Shown here: positions 1-7,723 of the stretch, in pieces
Layout: each line of letters begins with the position of its first letter
How positions within the stretch are numbered: the first letter of the stretch is position 1
Origin: Bacteroidales bacterium SW299
GTDB lineage: Bacteria > Bacteroidota > Bacteroidia > Bacteroidales > Bacteroidaceae
Direction: 5' to 3'
DNA: 64,000 nucleotides
Assembly: GCA_019550975.1 (NCBI GenBank)
Contig: SDWH01000005.1
Span: 62,001 to 126,000 of the forward strand
Translations under genes and position numbers: made by a program
The notes under the pieces: model-generated
The model's database searches: none
Told to the model about the DNA's origin: nothing
The model's input: the letters and a program-made list of their open reading frames with translations, nothing else

Positions 1-491
1 ATTCCCGAGGGGATGTCTATCGAAACGATGGGTGCCGGCGAACTGTTCAGCATCTGCACAACCTTGGCGAATCCTTTTTCGAGCGGTCTGTCGAGTCCCG
101 AGCCGAACAGTCCGTCGATGATGACATCCGTAGGCTTGATTGCCGGGATGGTCAGTTCTTTAGTGACTTCCGTATAGCTTTCTATCGCCGTTTCGTCGAG
201 CCTCCGCACGTTGGCAAGGCATTCTTCGGATATTTTCCCCGTGACGTTGAAGAAAATCACATTCACGGAATATCCTTTGTCGGCGAGAAGCCGCGCGATG
301 GCCAGCGCGTCGCCTCCGTTGTTGCCTGCTCCTGCTATCACGATCATCCGGTGGGAAGTGTCCCAGCGTGAGCAGATGATCCGCGTCATGGCAGCGGCGG
401 CTCTTTCCATCAGTTCGATGGAGGATATGGGTTCGTTGGCAATAGTATAGGCATCAGCCTCTTTCTGTTGTGCGCAAGTTAAGATTTTCAT
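1..491 (-). CDS. nnr: NAD(P)HX epimerase/dehydratase (Nnr), N-terminal part, runs off the window
   Basis: Reading from the ATG at 491 down to the window edge gives about 163 residues that match the YjeF_N epimerase domain. The protein begins MKILTCAQQKEADAYTI, and the nucleotide-binding stretch GAGNNGGDALAIARLL is visible, followed by DVIIDGLFGSGLDRPL. This domain interconverts the R and S forms of hydrated NAD(P)H; in most bacteria it is fused to an ADP-dependent dehydratase that would lie beyond base 1. It is transcribed away from hpt. The fold call is firm; whether the dehydratase half is present cannot be seen here. Confidence 0.88.
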   Translation of the reverse strand, partial: MKILTCAQQKEADAYTIANEPISSIELMERAAAAMTRIICSRWDTSHRMIVIAGAGNNGGDALAIARLLADKGYSVNVIFFNVTGKISEECLANVRRLDETAIESYTEVTKELTIPAIKPTDVIIDGLFGSGLDRPLEKGFAKVVQMLNSSPAPIVSIDIPSG

Positions 492-693
492 GTCGTTAGC
501 TAATTAATCATGCATAAAAGTGAAATTCTTCCGGCAGCGGGCACAGGATACATGAAACGTCAGTGATGCTCTGTGTTCTCTGCGGCGTATTTTGTCGGTA
601 AAAGTACGAAAAAAGCGGTAGACGAAGTATATGTTCTGTTGAAAATATGTTTAAAACCTTACTGACTCGTGCAATGGTTTGTCGGAAAATCTG

Positions 694-701
694 TAAATTT
701 G
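694..701 (+). promoter_or_regulatory. Bacteroides-type -7 element for hpt
   Basis: TAAATTTG fits TAnnTTTG. It lies about 22 bp before the first possible hpt start. No TTTG is seen at the ideal upstream distance; one at 678-681 is too close. The call therefore rests on the -7 box alone. Confidence 0.5.
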
Positions 702-722
702 CGGCAATTTTAAAATCAGTCA

Positions 723-1265
723 ATGTGTATGAAAGAAATTCAGATAAAAGACAAGCGTTTCAGAACATTCATTCCTGAGGCGGACATATTGCGTGAAGTG
801 CATAGAGTTGCAAGTGAAATCAGCCGCGACCTTGAGGGTGAGAATCCGCTGTTTGTGAGTGTGCTGAACGGTTCTTTCATGTTTACGGCCGATTTGATGA
901 AGTGTCTGGATATACCTTGTGAGGTATCGTTCGTAAAGCTTGCTTCCTATGCGGGCACATCGTCGACGGGAAAAGTGAAGGAACTTGTCGGTCTGAATGA
1001 AGACATTTCCGGACGCACGGTGGTGATTGTGGAAGATATCGTGGATACGGGACTGACAATGAAGCGGCTCATCGAAACGCTGAAAGGGCGCGGACCGAAA
1101 GACATCCGCGTGGCTACGCTGCTGGTGAAGCCGGACAAACTGGAGGTGGACCTGAACCTCGACTATGTGGCGATGAAGATTCCCAACGACTTCATCGTGG
1201 GATACGGACTTGACTATGACGGACTGGGACGTAACTACCGGGACATTTATACGGTAATCGACTGA
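723..1265 (+). CDS. hpt: Hypoxanthine phosphoribosyltransferase
   Basis: A 180-residue purine-salvage enzyme that transfers phosphoribose from PRPP to hypoxanthine (and often guanine). The PRPP loop VVIVEDIVDTGLTM is at about residues 100-113, and the C-terminal DFIVGYGLDYDGLGRNYRDIY stretch is typical of bacterial HPRTs. Either the first ATG (723) or the one two codons later (729) could be used; a -7 box at 694-701 leaves only a short leader. It is followed 35 bp later by adk on the same strand, so purine salvage and adenylate balance are probably co-transcribed. Length is normal for the family. Confidence 0.92.
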   Translation: MCMKEIQIKDKRFRTFIPEADILREVHRVASEISRDLEGENPLFVSVLNGSFMFTADLMKCLDIPCEVSFVKLASYAGTSSTGKVKELVGLNEDISGRTVVIVEDIVDTGLTMKRLIETLKGRGPKDIRVATLLVKPDKLEVDLNLDYVAMKIPNDFIVGYGLDYDGLGRNYRDIYTVID

Positions 1266-1300
1266 AACAGTAATAATAACATAACAAAAAGGTAAAAAAG

Positions 1301-1870
1301 ATGTTGAACATTGTAATTTTTGGCGCACCGGGTTCCGGCAAAGGCACTCAGAGTGCGCGTATCGTGGAAAAATATGGACTGAACCATATTTCTACAGGTG
1401 ATGTGTTGCGTGCGGAAATCAAGAACGGAACTGAACTCGGCAAGACTGCAAAAGGCTATATTGACAACGGACAGCTGATTCCAGACGCACTGATGATTGA
1501 TATTCTGGCAAGTGTGTTTGACAGCCTGAAAGACAGCAAAGGCGTGATATTCGACGGATTCCCCCGTACAATCGCTCAGGCGGACGCGCTGAAGGCGATG
1601 CTGAAAGAACGCGGACAGGAAGTGTCTGTGATGCTCGACCTGGAAGTTCCGGAAGACGAGCTGATGACGCGCCTTATCAAGCGCGGGCAGGAGTCTGGCC
1701 GTGCCGACGACAACGAAGAAACAATCAAGAAACGCCTGGTGGTTTATCATTCGCAGACGGCTCCGCTGATCGACTGGTACAAGAAAGACGGAACTTACCG
1801 CCACATCAACGGACTGGGCACGATGGACGGTATCTTTGCCGATATCTGCAAGGCTATTGAAAATATTTAA
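1301..1870 (+). CDS. adk: Adenylate kinase, short-LID type
   Basis: A 189-residue cytosolic kinase that converts ATP plus AMP to two ADP. The P-loop GAPGSGKGTQ is at residues 8-17, the AMP-binding HISTGDVLR follows, and IFDGFPRT is present. Only a short lid (RLIKRGQESGRADDNEE) is seen, without the zinc-type LID insertion, which is common in this phylum. The gene lies between hpt and obgE on the same strand and probably shares their transcript. The start MLNIVIFG places the P-loop at the usual distance. Call is firm. Confidence 0.95.
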   Translation: MLNIVIFGAPGSGKGTQSARIVEKYGLNHISTGDVLRAEIKNGTELGKTAKGYIDNGQLIPDALMIDILASVFDSLKDSKGVIFDGFPRTIAQADALKAMLKERGQEVSVMLDLEVPEDELMTRLIKRGQESGRADDNEETIKKRLVVYHSQTAPLIDWYKKDGTYRHINGLGTMDGIFADICKAIENI

Positions 1871-1964
1871 ATTGAAGTTGACGGGTTGGCAAAGTGCGGG
1901 GTGACAAAAGGCCGGATAAGCTTTGTCACCTCGTTGGCTCGTCACTCGTAACTGAAAAAAGATT

Positions 1965-3146
1965 ATGGCTGAATCGAATTTTGTTGATTATGTAAAAATC
2001 TACTGCCGCTCCGGAAAAGGAGGACGCGGCTCGGCACATTTGCGCCGTGAAAAATATATGCCAAACGGAGGACCTGACGGTGGCGACGGTGGTAGAGGAG
2101 GTCATGTGATTTTGCGGGGAAACCGCAACTACTGGACACTGCTTCACCTGAAGTACGAGCGTCATGTGTTTGCCGGACACGGCGGAAACGGTTCTAAAAG
2201 CCGGAGTACCGGAAAGGACGGTGAGGACAAGGTGATAGAGGTGCCGTGCGGAACCGTTGTGTACAATGCGGAAACCGGCGAATATGTGTGCGACATTACC
2301 GAACACGGACAGGAAGTCATTCTCCTGAAAGGCGGTCGCGGAGGTCTGGGAAACTGGCATTTCCGTACGGCTACAAGGCAGGCGCCGCGCTTTGCCCAGC
2401 CGGGAGAGCCGATGCAGGAAATGATGGTGATTCTCGAACTGAAGCTGCTGGCCGATGTCGGTCTGGTAGGTTTTCCGAATGCCGGAAAGTCTACGCTGCT
2501 TTCTGCCGTTTCTGCCGCCCGTCCGAAAATAGCCAACTATCCGTTCACTACGCTTGAACCGAATCTGGGCATCGTGTCATATCATGACGGCAAGTCGTTC
2601 GTGATGGCGGACATTCCGGGAATCATCGAAGGAGCAAGCGAAGGAAAGGGACTGGGACTGCGTTTCCTGCGCCACATCGAACGCAACTCGCTGCTGCTGT
2701 TCATGGTGCCGGGCGATACGGATGACATCCGCAAGGAATATGAAATCCTGCTCAACGAGGTGGCTACGTTCAATCCGGAAATGCTCGACAAGCAGCGTGT
2801 GCTGGCAATCACGAAGTGTGACTTGCTGGATGACGAACTTGTCGGAATGCTGGAGCCGACTTTGCCCGAAGGTGTTCCTTATGTATTCATCTCGGCTGTG
2901 GCCGGGACAGGAATCGCTCAGTTGAAAGACCTGTTGTGGAACGAGCTGAACAAGGAAAGCAACCGTCTGGAAGCCGTGCGCCACGAAGCGATTGTCCATC
3001 GCCCGAAGGACTTGACAAAGCTTCAGGAGGAACTGAAGGATCTGGGTGAGGACGAAGACTTTGATTATGTGTATGAGGATGACGATCCGGATGATTTCGA
3101 GTATGAATATGAAGAAGAGGACTGGGAAGACGAACCTGAAAAGTAA
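1965..3146 (+). CDS. obgE: Obg-family GTPase
   Basis: A 393-residue ribosome-associated GTPase. Residues 1 to about 160 form the glycine-rich Obg fold ([18 protein letters not shown]). The G domain starts with GFPNAGKST at 169-177, followed by DIPGIIEG and the TKCD specificity motif. The last 40 or so residues are strongly acidic with many Asp, Glu and Tyr, in place of the OCT domain seen in some Gram-positives. Its stop codon overlaps the ATG of the next gene by one base (TAATG), so the two are translationally coupled. Obg acts in 50S assembly and stress control. Confidence 0.95.
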   Translation: MAESNFVDYVKIYCRSGKGGRGSAHLRREKYMPNGGPDGGDGGRGGHVILRGNRNYWTLLHLKYERHVFAGHGGNGSKSRSTGKDGEDKVIEVPCGTVVYNAETGEYVCDITEHGQEVILLKGGRGGLGNWHFRTATRQAPRFAQPGEPMQEMMVILELKLLADVGLVGFPNAGKSTLLSAVSAARPKIANYPFTTLEPNLGIVSYHDGKSFVMADIPGIIEGASEGKGLGLRFLRHIERNSLLLFMVPGDTDDIRKEYEILLNEVATFNPEMLDKQRVLAITKCDLLDDELVGMLEPTLPEGVPYVFISAVAGTGIAQLKDLLWNELNKESNRLEAVRHEAIVHRPKDLTKLQEELKDLGEDEDFDYVYEDDDPDDFEYEYEEEDWEDEPEK

Positions 3147-3952
3147 TGGAATATCAGTTTGTTAAAGATAGAAGGATGTTGGAATATGGCTTGAACGGGC
3201 TGCATTCCGACATTTTTTGTTTCTCTACCACACGCCATGGCGGATACAGTGGGGGAAACTACGCTTCGTTCAACTGCAACGCCTGTTGCGGCGATTCTGA
3301 AACATCGGTAGCGCAGAACCGCGGGCTGCTTTGTTCGCTGATGCCGGTGCGTCCCAAGTGTCTGGTTATCCCTCATCAGGTGCATCGCACGGAGGTCCGC
3401 TGCATAGACGGGAACTTCCTGCTTGAAGATGAATCGGAGCGGGCGGTTTTGCTTGAAGGAGTTGACGCGCTGGTGAGCAGCCTTCCGGAGGTGTGCCTTT
3501 GTATCTCTACCGCCGACTGCGTTCCCATACTGTTTTTCGATACCCGCCTGAAGATTGTGGCGGCGGCTCATGCCGGCTGGCGCGGAACCGTGGCCGGGAT
3601 TGCGGCAAAAACACTGCGTGTGATGGCTGACGCTTATGGAACGAGAGGGCAGGACGTTGCGGCCTGCATCGGTCCGAGCATTTCGCCGGATGCCTTTGAA
3701 GTGGGCGATGAGGTTTATGAGGCGTTCCGGAGTGCCGGATTCAGAATGGACCGGATCGCTTTCCGCCGCGGCAAATGGCACATCGACTTGTGGGAAGCCA
3801 ACCGGATGCAGTTGCTTGACTCCGGAGTCCTGCCGGAAAATGTCGAACTCTCCGGCATCTGCACCTACAATGCTCCGGCCGACTTCTTTTCAGCCCGCCG
3901 TCTGGGAATCCGTTCCGGCCGTATCCTTTCGGGCATCATGCTGCTGAGATAA
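3146..3952 (+). CDS. pgeF: Laccase-domain protein PgeF/YfiH
   Basis: A 268-residue protein of the multicopper-polyphenol-oxidase-like family (DUF152). Metal-site motifs are visible: PHQVHRTEV, STADCVPI and AAHAGWRGTVAGI, followed by ACIGPSISPDAFEVGDEV and CTYNAPADFFSARR. In Escherichia coli YfiH edits L-Ser out of peptidoglycan precursors, and other members have purine nucleoside activities, so the exact reaction here is open. The start overlaps the obgE stop by one base, so it is the last gene of the hpt-adk-obgE run. Its last 17 bases are overlapped by the end of the opposite-strand YkvA-like remnant. Confidence 0.9.
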   Translation: MEYQFVKDRRMLEYGLNGLHSDIFCFSTTRHGGYSGGNYASFNCNACCGDSETSVAQNRGLLCSLMPVRPKCLVIPHQVHRTEVRCIDGNFLLEDESERAVLLEGVDALVSSLPEVCLCISTADCVPILFFDTRLKIVAAAHAGWRGTVAGIAAKTLRVMADAYGTRGQDVAACIGPSISPDAFEVGDEVYEAFRSAGFRMDRIAFRRGKWHIDLWEANRMQLLDSGVLPENVELSGICTYNAPADFFSARRLGIRSGRILSGIMLLR

Positions 3953-4097
3953 TCGGCCGGCGGTATGCCGGATGGAAGCACAGGGCGGCATATATCGCTT
4001 TTGCTCCGGCTTTCTTTGCCGTCTTCTTGATCTTGTTCCACAGTTCGGATTCTGAGTAGTTATCCTTGTAGGGAGTGTAGTCGTCGGGCTTTTTCAT
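3936..4097 (-). pseudogene. Truncated YkvA/DUF1232-like remnant
   Basis: Reading the minus strand from the ATG at 4097 gives a 53-residue frame beginning MKKPDDYTPYKDNYSESEL, continuing LWNKIKKTAKKAGAKAIYAA and ending at a TGA at 3936. The AKKAGxKxIYAAL pattern is how YkvA (DUF1232) membrane proteins of Bacteroides enter their first helix. After that point the frame departs (FHPAYRRP) and runs into the end of pgeF, so the membrane part appears lost. A promoter-like TAGCTTTA lies about 32 bp upstream (4136-4129). The family call rests on a short match. Confidence 0.45.
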
Positions 4098-4194
4098 TTC
4101 GGTCTTGATAGAAAGTTCAAACAGGTTTTAAAGCTACGAAATAATTGCCGAAGTGCAAACTTCCGGCATGGATTTGTCGCGGCCTGCTGCCGGA

Positions 4195-4278
4195 ATCTGT
4201 AAACCGCATCGTGAAACATACATTCCACAATGCGGTTTACAGATTCCACAGTGTGGAACATACGTTCTGCATTGCCGC
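4195..4278. repeat. Array of 21-bp degenerate palindromic repeats
   Basis: Four units of 21 bp (4195-4215, 4216-4236, 4237-4257, 4258-4278). The first three are contained in a perfect 18-bp inverted repeat: GGAATCTGTAAACCGCAT at 4192-4209 and its complement at 4230-4247, with a 20-bp loop. A smaller palindrome TTCCACAGTGTGGAA lies at 4245-4259. Spurious ORFs on both strands show a 7-residue period because of it. The remainder of 3953-4429 holds only the YkvA-like remnant and no other gene. Confidence 0.75.
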
Positions 4279-4429
4279 CTAAATTCGCTGGGATTCAAAC
4301 CGATTATTCGAAACGCAGATTTCCGCAGATTGGGTATAAACTCAACAGCTGCTTGCTTGTGTGATGTTTTCCTTTCCCGGCAATCCGACAAGGAAAGAGT
4401 AATCTTTCTCGTTTGCCTGTTTTGCTTTG

Positions 4430-5014
4430 TCAGATGTATCGTTCCTTGTCTTTCTCTGTAATCTCACGTATCACCCTGCACGGATTTCCGGCGGCCAATA
4501 CCCCGGCAGGAATATCTTTGTTCACTACGCTGCCGGCACCTATCACAGCTCCGTCGCCGATGGTCACTCCCGGCAGGACACTGACTCCGGCGCCAATCCA
4601 TACATCGTTGCCGACCGTGATAGGGCGCGCATATTCCAGCCCTTTGTTTCTGCGTTCTGAGTCAAGCGGATGTCCGGCCGTATAGAAGCCGCAGTTGGGA
4701 GCGACAAATACATTGTCGCCGAACTTCACCGCGGCTTCGTCCAGAATCACGCAGTTCATGTTGGCGAAGAAGTTTTCGCCCACCTCGATGTTGTAGCCAT
4801 AATCGCAGAAGAAAGGAGATACGATGGTGCAGCTGCCATTCACCTTTCCCAGAATACGCCTTACCAACGCGTCGCGTTCTTCTGCTTTTGACGGGCGCAA
4901 CTGGTTCAGCTCGTAGGTTAGGTCGGCGCAAGCAGCCCTTTCAGCCAGCAGTTCCGGGTCATAGTTGGCATCGTAGAGCTTGCCCGCCTTCATTTTCATT
5001 TTTTCTGTTTCCAT
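4430..5014 (-). CDS. Maltose/galactoside O-acetyltransferase-like hexapeptide protein
   Basis: A 194-residue acetyl-CoA-dependent sugar O-acetyltransferase of the Maa/LacA type. An N-terminal helical MAC domain (KAGKLYDANYDPELLAER) is followed by left-handed beta-helix turns (VGENFFANMNCVILD, VKFGDNVFVAPNCGFYTAGHPLD, ITVGNDVWIGAGVSVLPGVTIGDG). The AGHPL histidine is the usual catalytic base, and GNPCRVIREI closes the protein. The start could be at any of three close methionines (METEKMKMKAGK). It stands alone; its upstream region contains a MITE-like element at 5055-5184, so that element may be inside its leader. The true acceptor sugar is not predictable. Confidence 0.88.
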   Translation of the reverse strand: METEKMKMKAGKLYDANYDPELLAERAACADLTYELNQLRPSKAEERDALVRRILGKVNGSCTIVSPFFCDYGYNIEVGENFFANMNCVILDEAAVKFGDNVFVAPNCGFYTAGHPLDSERRNKGLEYARPITVGNDVWIGAGVSVLPGVTIGDGAVIGAGSVVNKDIPAGVLAAGNPCRVIREITEKDKERYI

Positions 5015-5054
5015 ATCAATCTGAATGTTAAACTTCTTTTGGCCGATTCTTGCA

Positions 5055-5184
5055 TAAGGGGGTATCGAAACATAAACCAGCCTTCATTTTGTCATTCTGG
5101 GCAAAGCGAAAGGCTCGGAAACATAGGCTGATGCATGCGAGATGTTTCACTTCGTGCATGACATTGCCTTTTGATGCACCCTTA
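5055..5184. repeat. MITE-like element, copy A (130 bp)
   Basis: Bounded by imperfect terminal inverted repeats TAAGGGGGTATCGAAA (5055-5070) and TTTTGATGCACCCTTA (5169-5184), 13 of 16 matching. The interior shares TTCATTTtGtC, AAAGCGAAaG, CTGATGCATGC and TGTTTCACTTCGT with the copies at 14380-14509 and 61959-62110. No coding capacity. The stretch 5185-5452 shows no gene; a promoter-like TAACTTTA on the minus strand at 5222-5215 could serve the acetyltransferase. Confidence 0.7.
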
Positions 5185-5452
5185 CAAGAGGCTTTTGCCT
5201 AATTGAAACGGGTTTTAAAGTTACTCATTATTTTTCATTGAATGCGGCCTGTATGCTATAAATCTTCATCAAGTTGCGATTTTTAAGAGCCTTTGCATTT
5301 GAAATGTAATGGGTGGACCGGTTGGAATCAGTTGGGATATGAAAGCCGATTCTGCACCGGCCTATTGTCCGCCTTCTTCGGAACCAGCCTTTCCGTGCGG
5401 GATGCAAATTGCGGCTTTTTCTCGCATTTATTGTCAAAAATGGACGTAAAGG

Positions 5453-5483
5453 TTTGAATGTGCAGGATAAATCGCTACTTTTG
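5453..5483 (+). promoter_or_regulatory. Bacteroides-type promoter for the B3/B4-domain gene
   Basis: TTTG at 5453-5456, a 19-bp spacer, then TACTTTTG at 5476-5483 (TAnnTTTG). It lies 14 bp before the ATG at 5498, so the leader would be very short. Confidence 0.7.
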
Positions 5484-5497
5484 TTCTCAGATAACAG

Positions 5498-6175
5498 ATG
5501 ATTATGAATGATTTGAAGATAGAAGTTTCTGATGAATTGAGGCAGGCATGGCCCCGGTTCTGCGGGGCGGCGGTGTTTGCTTCGGTAAAGAATTCGGCCT
5601 ATAGCGAAGAGCTGTGGAAGCGGATAGGGGAGTTTACCGAGCTTTACCGGCAGCGGTATACGACGGATTCGATCAAGCTGATTCCTGCCATACAGGCCAC
5701 CCGCCAGGCTTACAAGAAATGCGGCAAGGACCCCAGCCGTTACCGGCCTTCGTCTGAGGCGCTGTGCCGCCGCATCTTGCGCGGGATACCTTTGTATCAG
5801 ATTGATACGCTTGTCGATCTGATCAATCTGGCGTCTATTTATAGCGGACATTCGATTGGCGGGTTCGACCGCGACAAGATTCAAGGCGACCGTCTGGTGC
5901 TGGGAATCGGAAAGGCGGGAGAGCCTTACGAGGGTATCGGGCGCGGCGAACTGAACATCGAGGGGATGCCTGTATACCGGGATGCTGCCGGAGGGGTCGG
6001 TACGCCTACAAGCGACAACGAGCGGACTAAAATCAGCCTGCAAACGTCCCGGCTGCTTGCCATCATGAACGCCTACAGCGGAAGTGAAGGCCTTGAAGAC
6101 TCGGTGAACTATATGGCAGGCCTTTTGAAAGAGTTTGCGGAAGCCGAAAATGTCAGCATTGTTTATTTTAAATGA
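5498..6175 (+). CDS. Stand-alone B3/B4 tRNA-binding-domain protein
   Basis: A 225-residue protein resembling COG3382, the free-standing form of the B3/B4 domain that edits mischarged tRNA in the PheRS beta subunit. Recognisable stretches are TRQAYKKCGKDPSRYRPSSEALCRRIL and LVDLINLASIYSGHSIGGFD, then GEPYEGIGRGELNIEGMPVYRD and TPTSDNERT. Family members are assumed to bind an amino acid or aminoacyl ester, but I know of no settled function for the Bacteroides form. A well-spaced promoter precedes it, and a small basic ORF follows after 7 bp, probably in the same transcript. Confidence 0.8.
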   Translation: MIMNDLKIEVSDELRQAWPRFCGAAVFASVKNSAYSEELWKRIGEFTELYRQRYTTDSIKLIPAIQATRQAYKKCGKDPSRYRPSSEALCRRILRGIPLYQIDTLVDLINLASIYSGHSIGGFDRDKIQGDRLVLGIGKAGEPYEGIGRGELNIEGMPVYRDAAGGVGTPTSDNERTKISLQTSRLLAIMNAYSGSEGLEDSVNYMAGLLKEFAEAENVSIVYFK

Positions 6176-6182
6176 TTGATTT

Positions 6183-6380
6183 ATGGATATTGAAAAAGTT
6201 CTTACAGATGGCATCGTTTTCAGAGGAGGAAAATCGCCGTCCGGAAAGGGGAAGGAAGAAAAGGTGAAGACGAAAGCGAAAAAGAAAGCGTATATTACCG
6301 GCCAGCATGGTTCGGGCGCGGCAAAGATGAAGGCGGAATACCGGCGCCGCAGGGCTAACCGGCATAAAAACGGCAAGTGA
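6183..6380 (+). CDS. Small basic protein of unknown function
   Basis: A 65-residue frame beginning MDIEKVLTDGIVFRGGKS. It is rich in Lys and Arg, with a central KTKAKKKAYITGQ and a C-terminal RRRRANRHKNGK, so it could bind nucleic acid. It starts 7 bp after the B3/B4-domain gene, which suggests co-transcription. I do not recognise a family. The charge bias could come from chance in a purine-rich stretch, so it is offered as probable only because of its position. Confidence 0.4.
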   Translation: MDIEKVLTDGIVFRGGKSPSGKGKEEKVKTKAKKKAYITGQHGSGAAKMKAEYRRRRANRHKNGK

Positions 6381-6439
6381 GCCCGTTTCTGTCCGGATGT
6401 ATTATTTTCAAACAGTATAAAAACTAAAATCAGAAAATT

Positions 6440-6967
6440 ATGAAAAAGTTTCTTTTGGTAATTGCAGCCGTGCTGGGCTTTGTGTCAGCCCAGGCGCAGG
6501 AAATGTATTTGGGAGGAGGAATCAGCCTTTGGAGAAATACGGAAGCTGACAGGACCTCGTTCTCCATCGCTCCCGATTTCGGATATAACTTGAGCGAGCG
6601 CTGGGCCGTGGGAGGCGAGCTGGGAATAGCGATCAACGGAAAAGGGGACAATTCTCCGCAGACGAGGTCTTTTGCCATCGCTCCCTACGCGCGCTATTCG
6701 TATTACGAAAACAAGGTTGTCCGCCTTTTCATCGATATGGGCGTGGGTATTTCTACCACCAAGGTGAAAGACGGGAACAGGGACAACGGCTTTGAAATCG
6801 GATTCAAGCCGGGACTTGCCATCAAGCTGAACGACAGCTTCAGCCTCATTACGAAGGTCGGATTTGCCGGCTACCGTAAGGACTACTACAGAAGCATGGG
6901 CGAAGACGGCTTCGGCGTGACGGTGGACGGAGAGAACATTTCCATCGGCATTGATTATGAATTTTAA
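6440..6967 (+). CDS. Outer-membrane beta-barrel protein (OMP_b-brl type)
   Basis: A 175-residue protein with a clear signal peptide (MKKFLLVIAAVLGFVSAQAQ). Mature strands alternate hydrophobic and polar residues, such as FSIAPDFGYNLSERWAVGGELGIAI and FEIGFKPGLAIKLNDSFSLITKVGFAG, ending in an aromatic residue (IGIDYEF), the usual outer-membrane barrel signature. About eight strands would fit the length. The next gene, 12 bp downstream, encodes another barrel of the same type, so they may be paralogues in one transcript. No specific role can be given. Confidence 0.8.
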   Translation: MKKFLLVIAAVLGFVSAQAQEMYLGGGISLWRNTEADRTSFSIAPDFGYNLSERWAVGGELGIAINGKGDNSPQTRSFAIAPYARYSYYENKVVRLFIDMGVGISTTKVKDGNRDNGFEIGFKPGLAIKLNDSFSLITKVGFAGYRKDYYRSMGEDGFGVTVDGENISIGIDYEF

Positions 6968-6979
6968 ACCCTTAAGATT

Positions 6980-7609
6980 ATGAAGCGTATATTTTTTGCT
7001 TTATTGTGCTTCTGCATGGTTCTGACGGCAGGGGCGCAGACAAAAGTGGGCTGGAGCATGAATCTCGGGCTGGGTATGAGCACCTGGATGGGAAAGGATG
7101 CCAGCGGATCATCGCCTTTGTTCAATCAGAAGGTGGGTGTAGGCATTGACATACCGATGACAGGTCTGGTGTCTTTCCAGACCGGCTTGATGTGGGAGTC
7201 GAAAGGTATAGCTTATGACTTTCATGACAATGGAACGAGGTATGACGCGCACTGCAACCTGAATTATTTCCAGATGCCTCTGCTTGCCGCATTCCATGTG
7301 GGAACGCCTGCCAATTTCGATATGGTGTTCTCGGCCGGAGGATATCTGGCATACGGTGTCAAAGGGAAGAACGACGTTGAAATGGAAGACCTGACCGTTT
7401 CGTGGGATTCGTTTGGAGATTCAACCTTGCCGACTGGCGTAACCAGAGAAGGAGCGAACCGCTTTGATGCCGGCTTGCAGGCTGGTGTGGCTCTCGACTT
7501 CGCCCACTGGAATGTAGGGCTTGACGGCGAGTTCGGGCTGTGCAAGGTGATGCCCGACAGCAAGACGCGCAACCTGGCTTTCTATTTTACCGTAGGGTAT
7601 AAGTTCTGA
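6980..7609 (+). CDS. Outer-membrane beta-barrel protein, PorT-like
   Basis: A 209-residue secreted protein with signal peptide MKRIFFALLCFCMVLTAGAQ. The strand pattern (VGWSMNLGLGMSTWMG, GVGIDIPMTGLVSFQTGLMWESKGIAYDF, YFQMPLLAAFHVG) and the terminal aromatic VGYKF indicate an eight-stranded barrel like the PorT/outer membrane protein beta-barrel family of Bacteroidetes. It follows the preceding barrel gene by 12 bp and ends just before a strong hairpin at 7655-7699. Function unknown; a role in secretion is known for PorT itself but is not implied here. Confidence 0.78.
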   Translation: MKRIFFALLCFCMVLTAGAQTKVGWSMNLGLGMSTWMGKDASGSSPLFNQKVGVGIDIPMTGLVSFQTGLMWESKGIAYDFHDNGTRYDAHCNLNYFQMPLLAAFHVGTPANFDMVFSAGGYLAYGVKGKNDVEMEDLTVSWDSFGDSTLPTGVTREGANRFDAGLQAGVALDFAHWNVGLDGEFGLCKVMPDSKTRNLAFYFTVGYKF

Positions 7610-7654
7610 GCAAACGCCCGGACAAGGAAGGCGTGCCGGGATAAGATTTTAAGC

Positions 7655-7699
7655 GCAAGGCACAAAGACGCAGCGTTTCGCCGTGGCTTTGTGCCTTGC
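7655..7699. terminator. Hairpin between convergent genes
   Basis: GCAAGGCACAAAG at 7655-7667 pairs perfectly (13 bp) with CTTTGTGCCTTGC at 7687-7699. It lies between the barrel gene and the convergent manA and would stop both. There is no long T-run, so the terminator call is positional. Confidence 0.6.
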
Positions 7700-7723
7700 T
7701 GTATGATTTGCCTGACGGTTTGT

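Noticed and set aside
4134-4461. Frames of 85 and 102 codons with heptad repeats on both strands
   Set aside because: The repeats come from the 21-bp palindromic DNA array; both strands show the same pattern, which a real protein would not.
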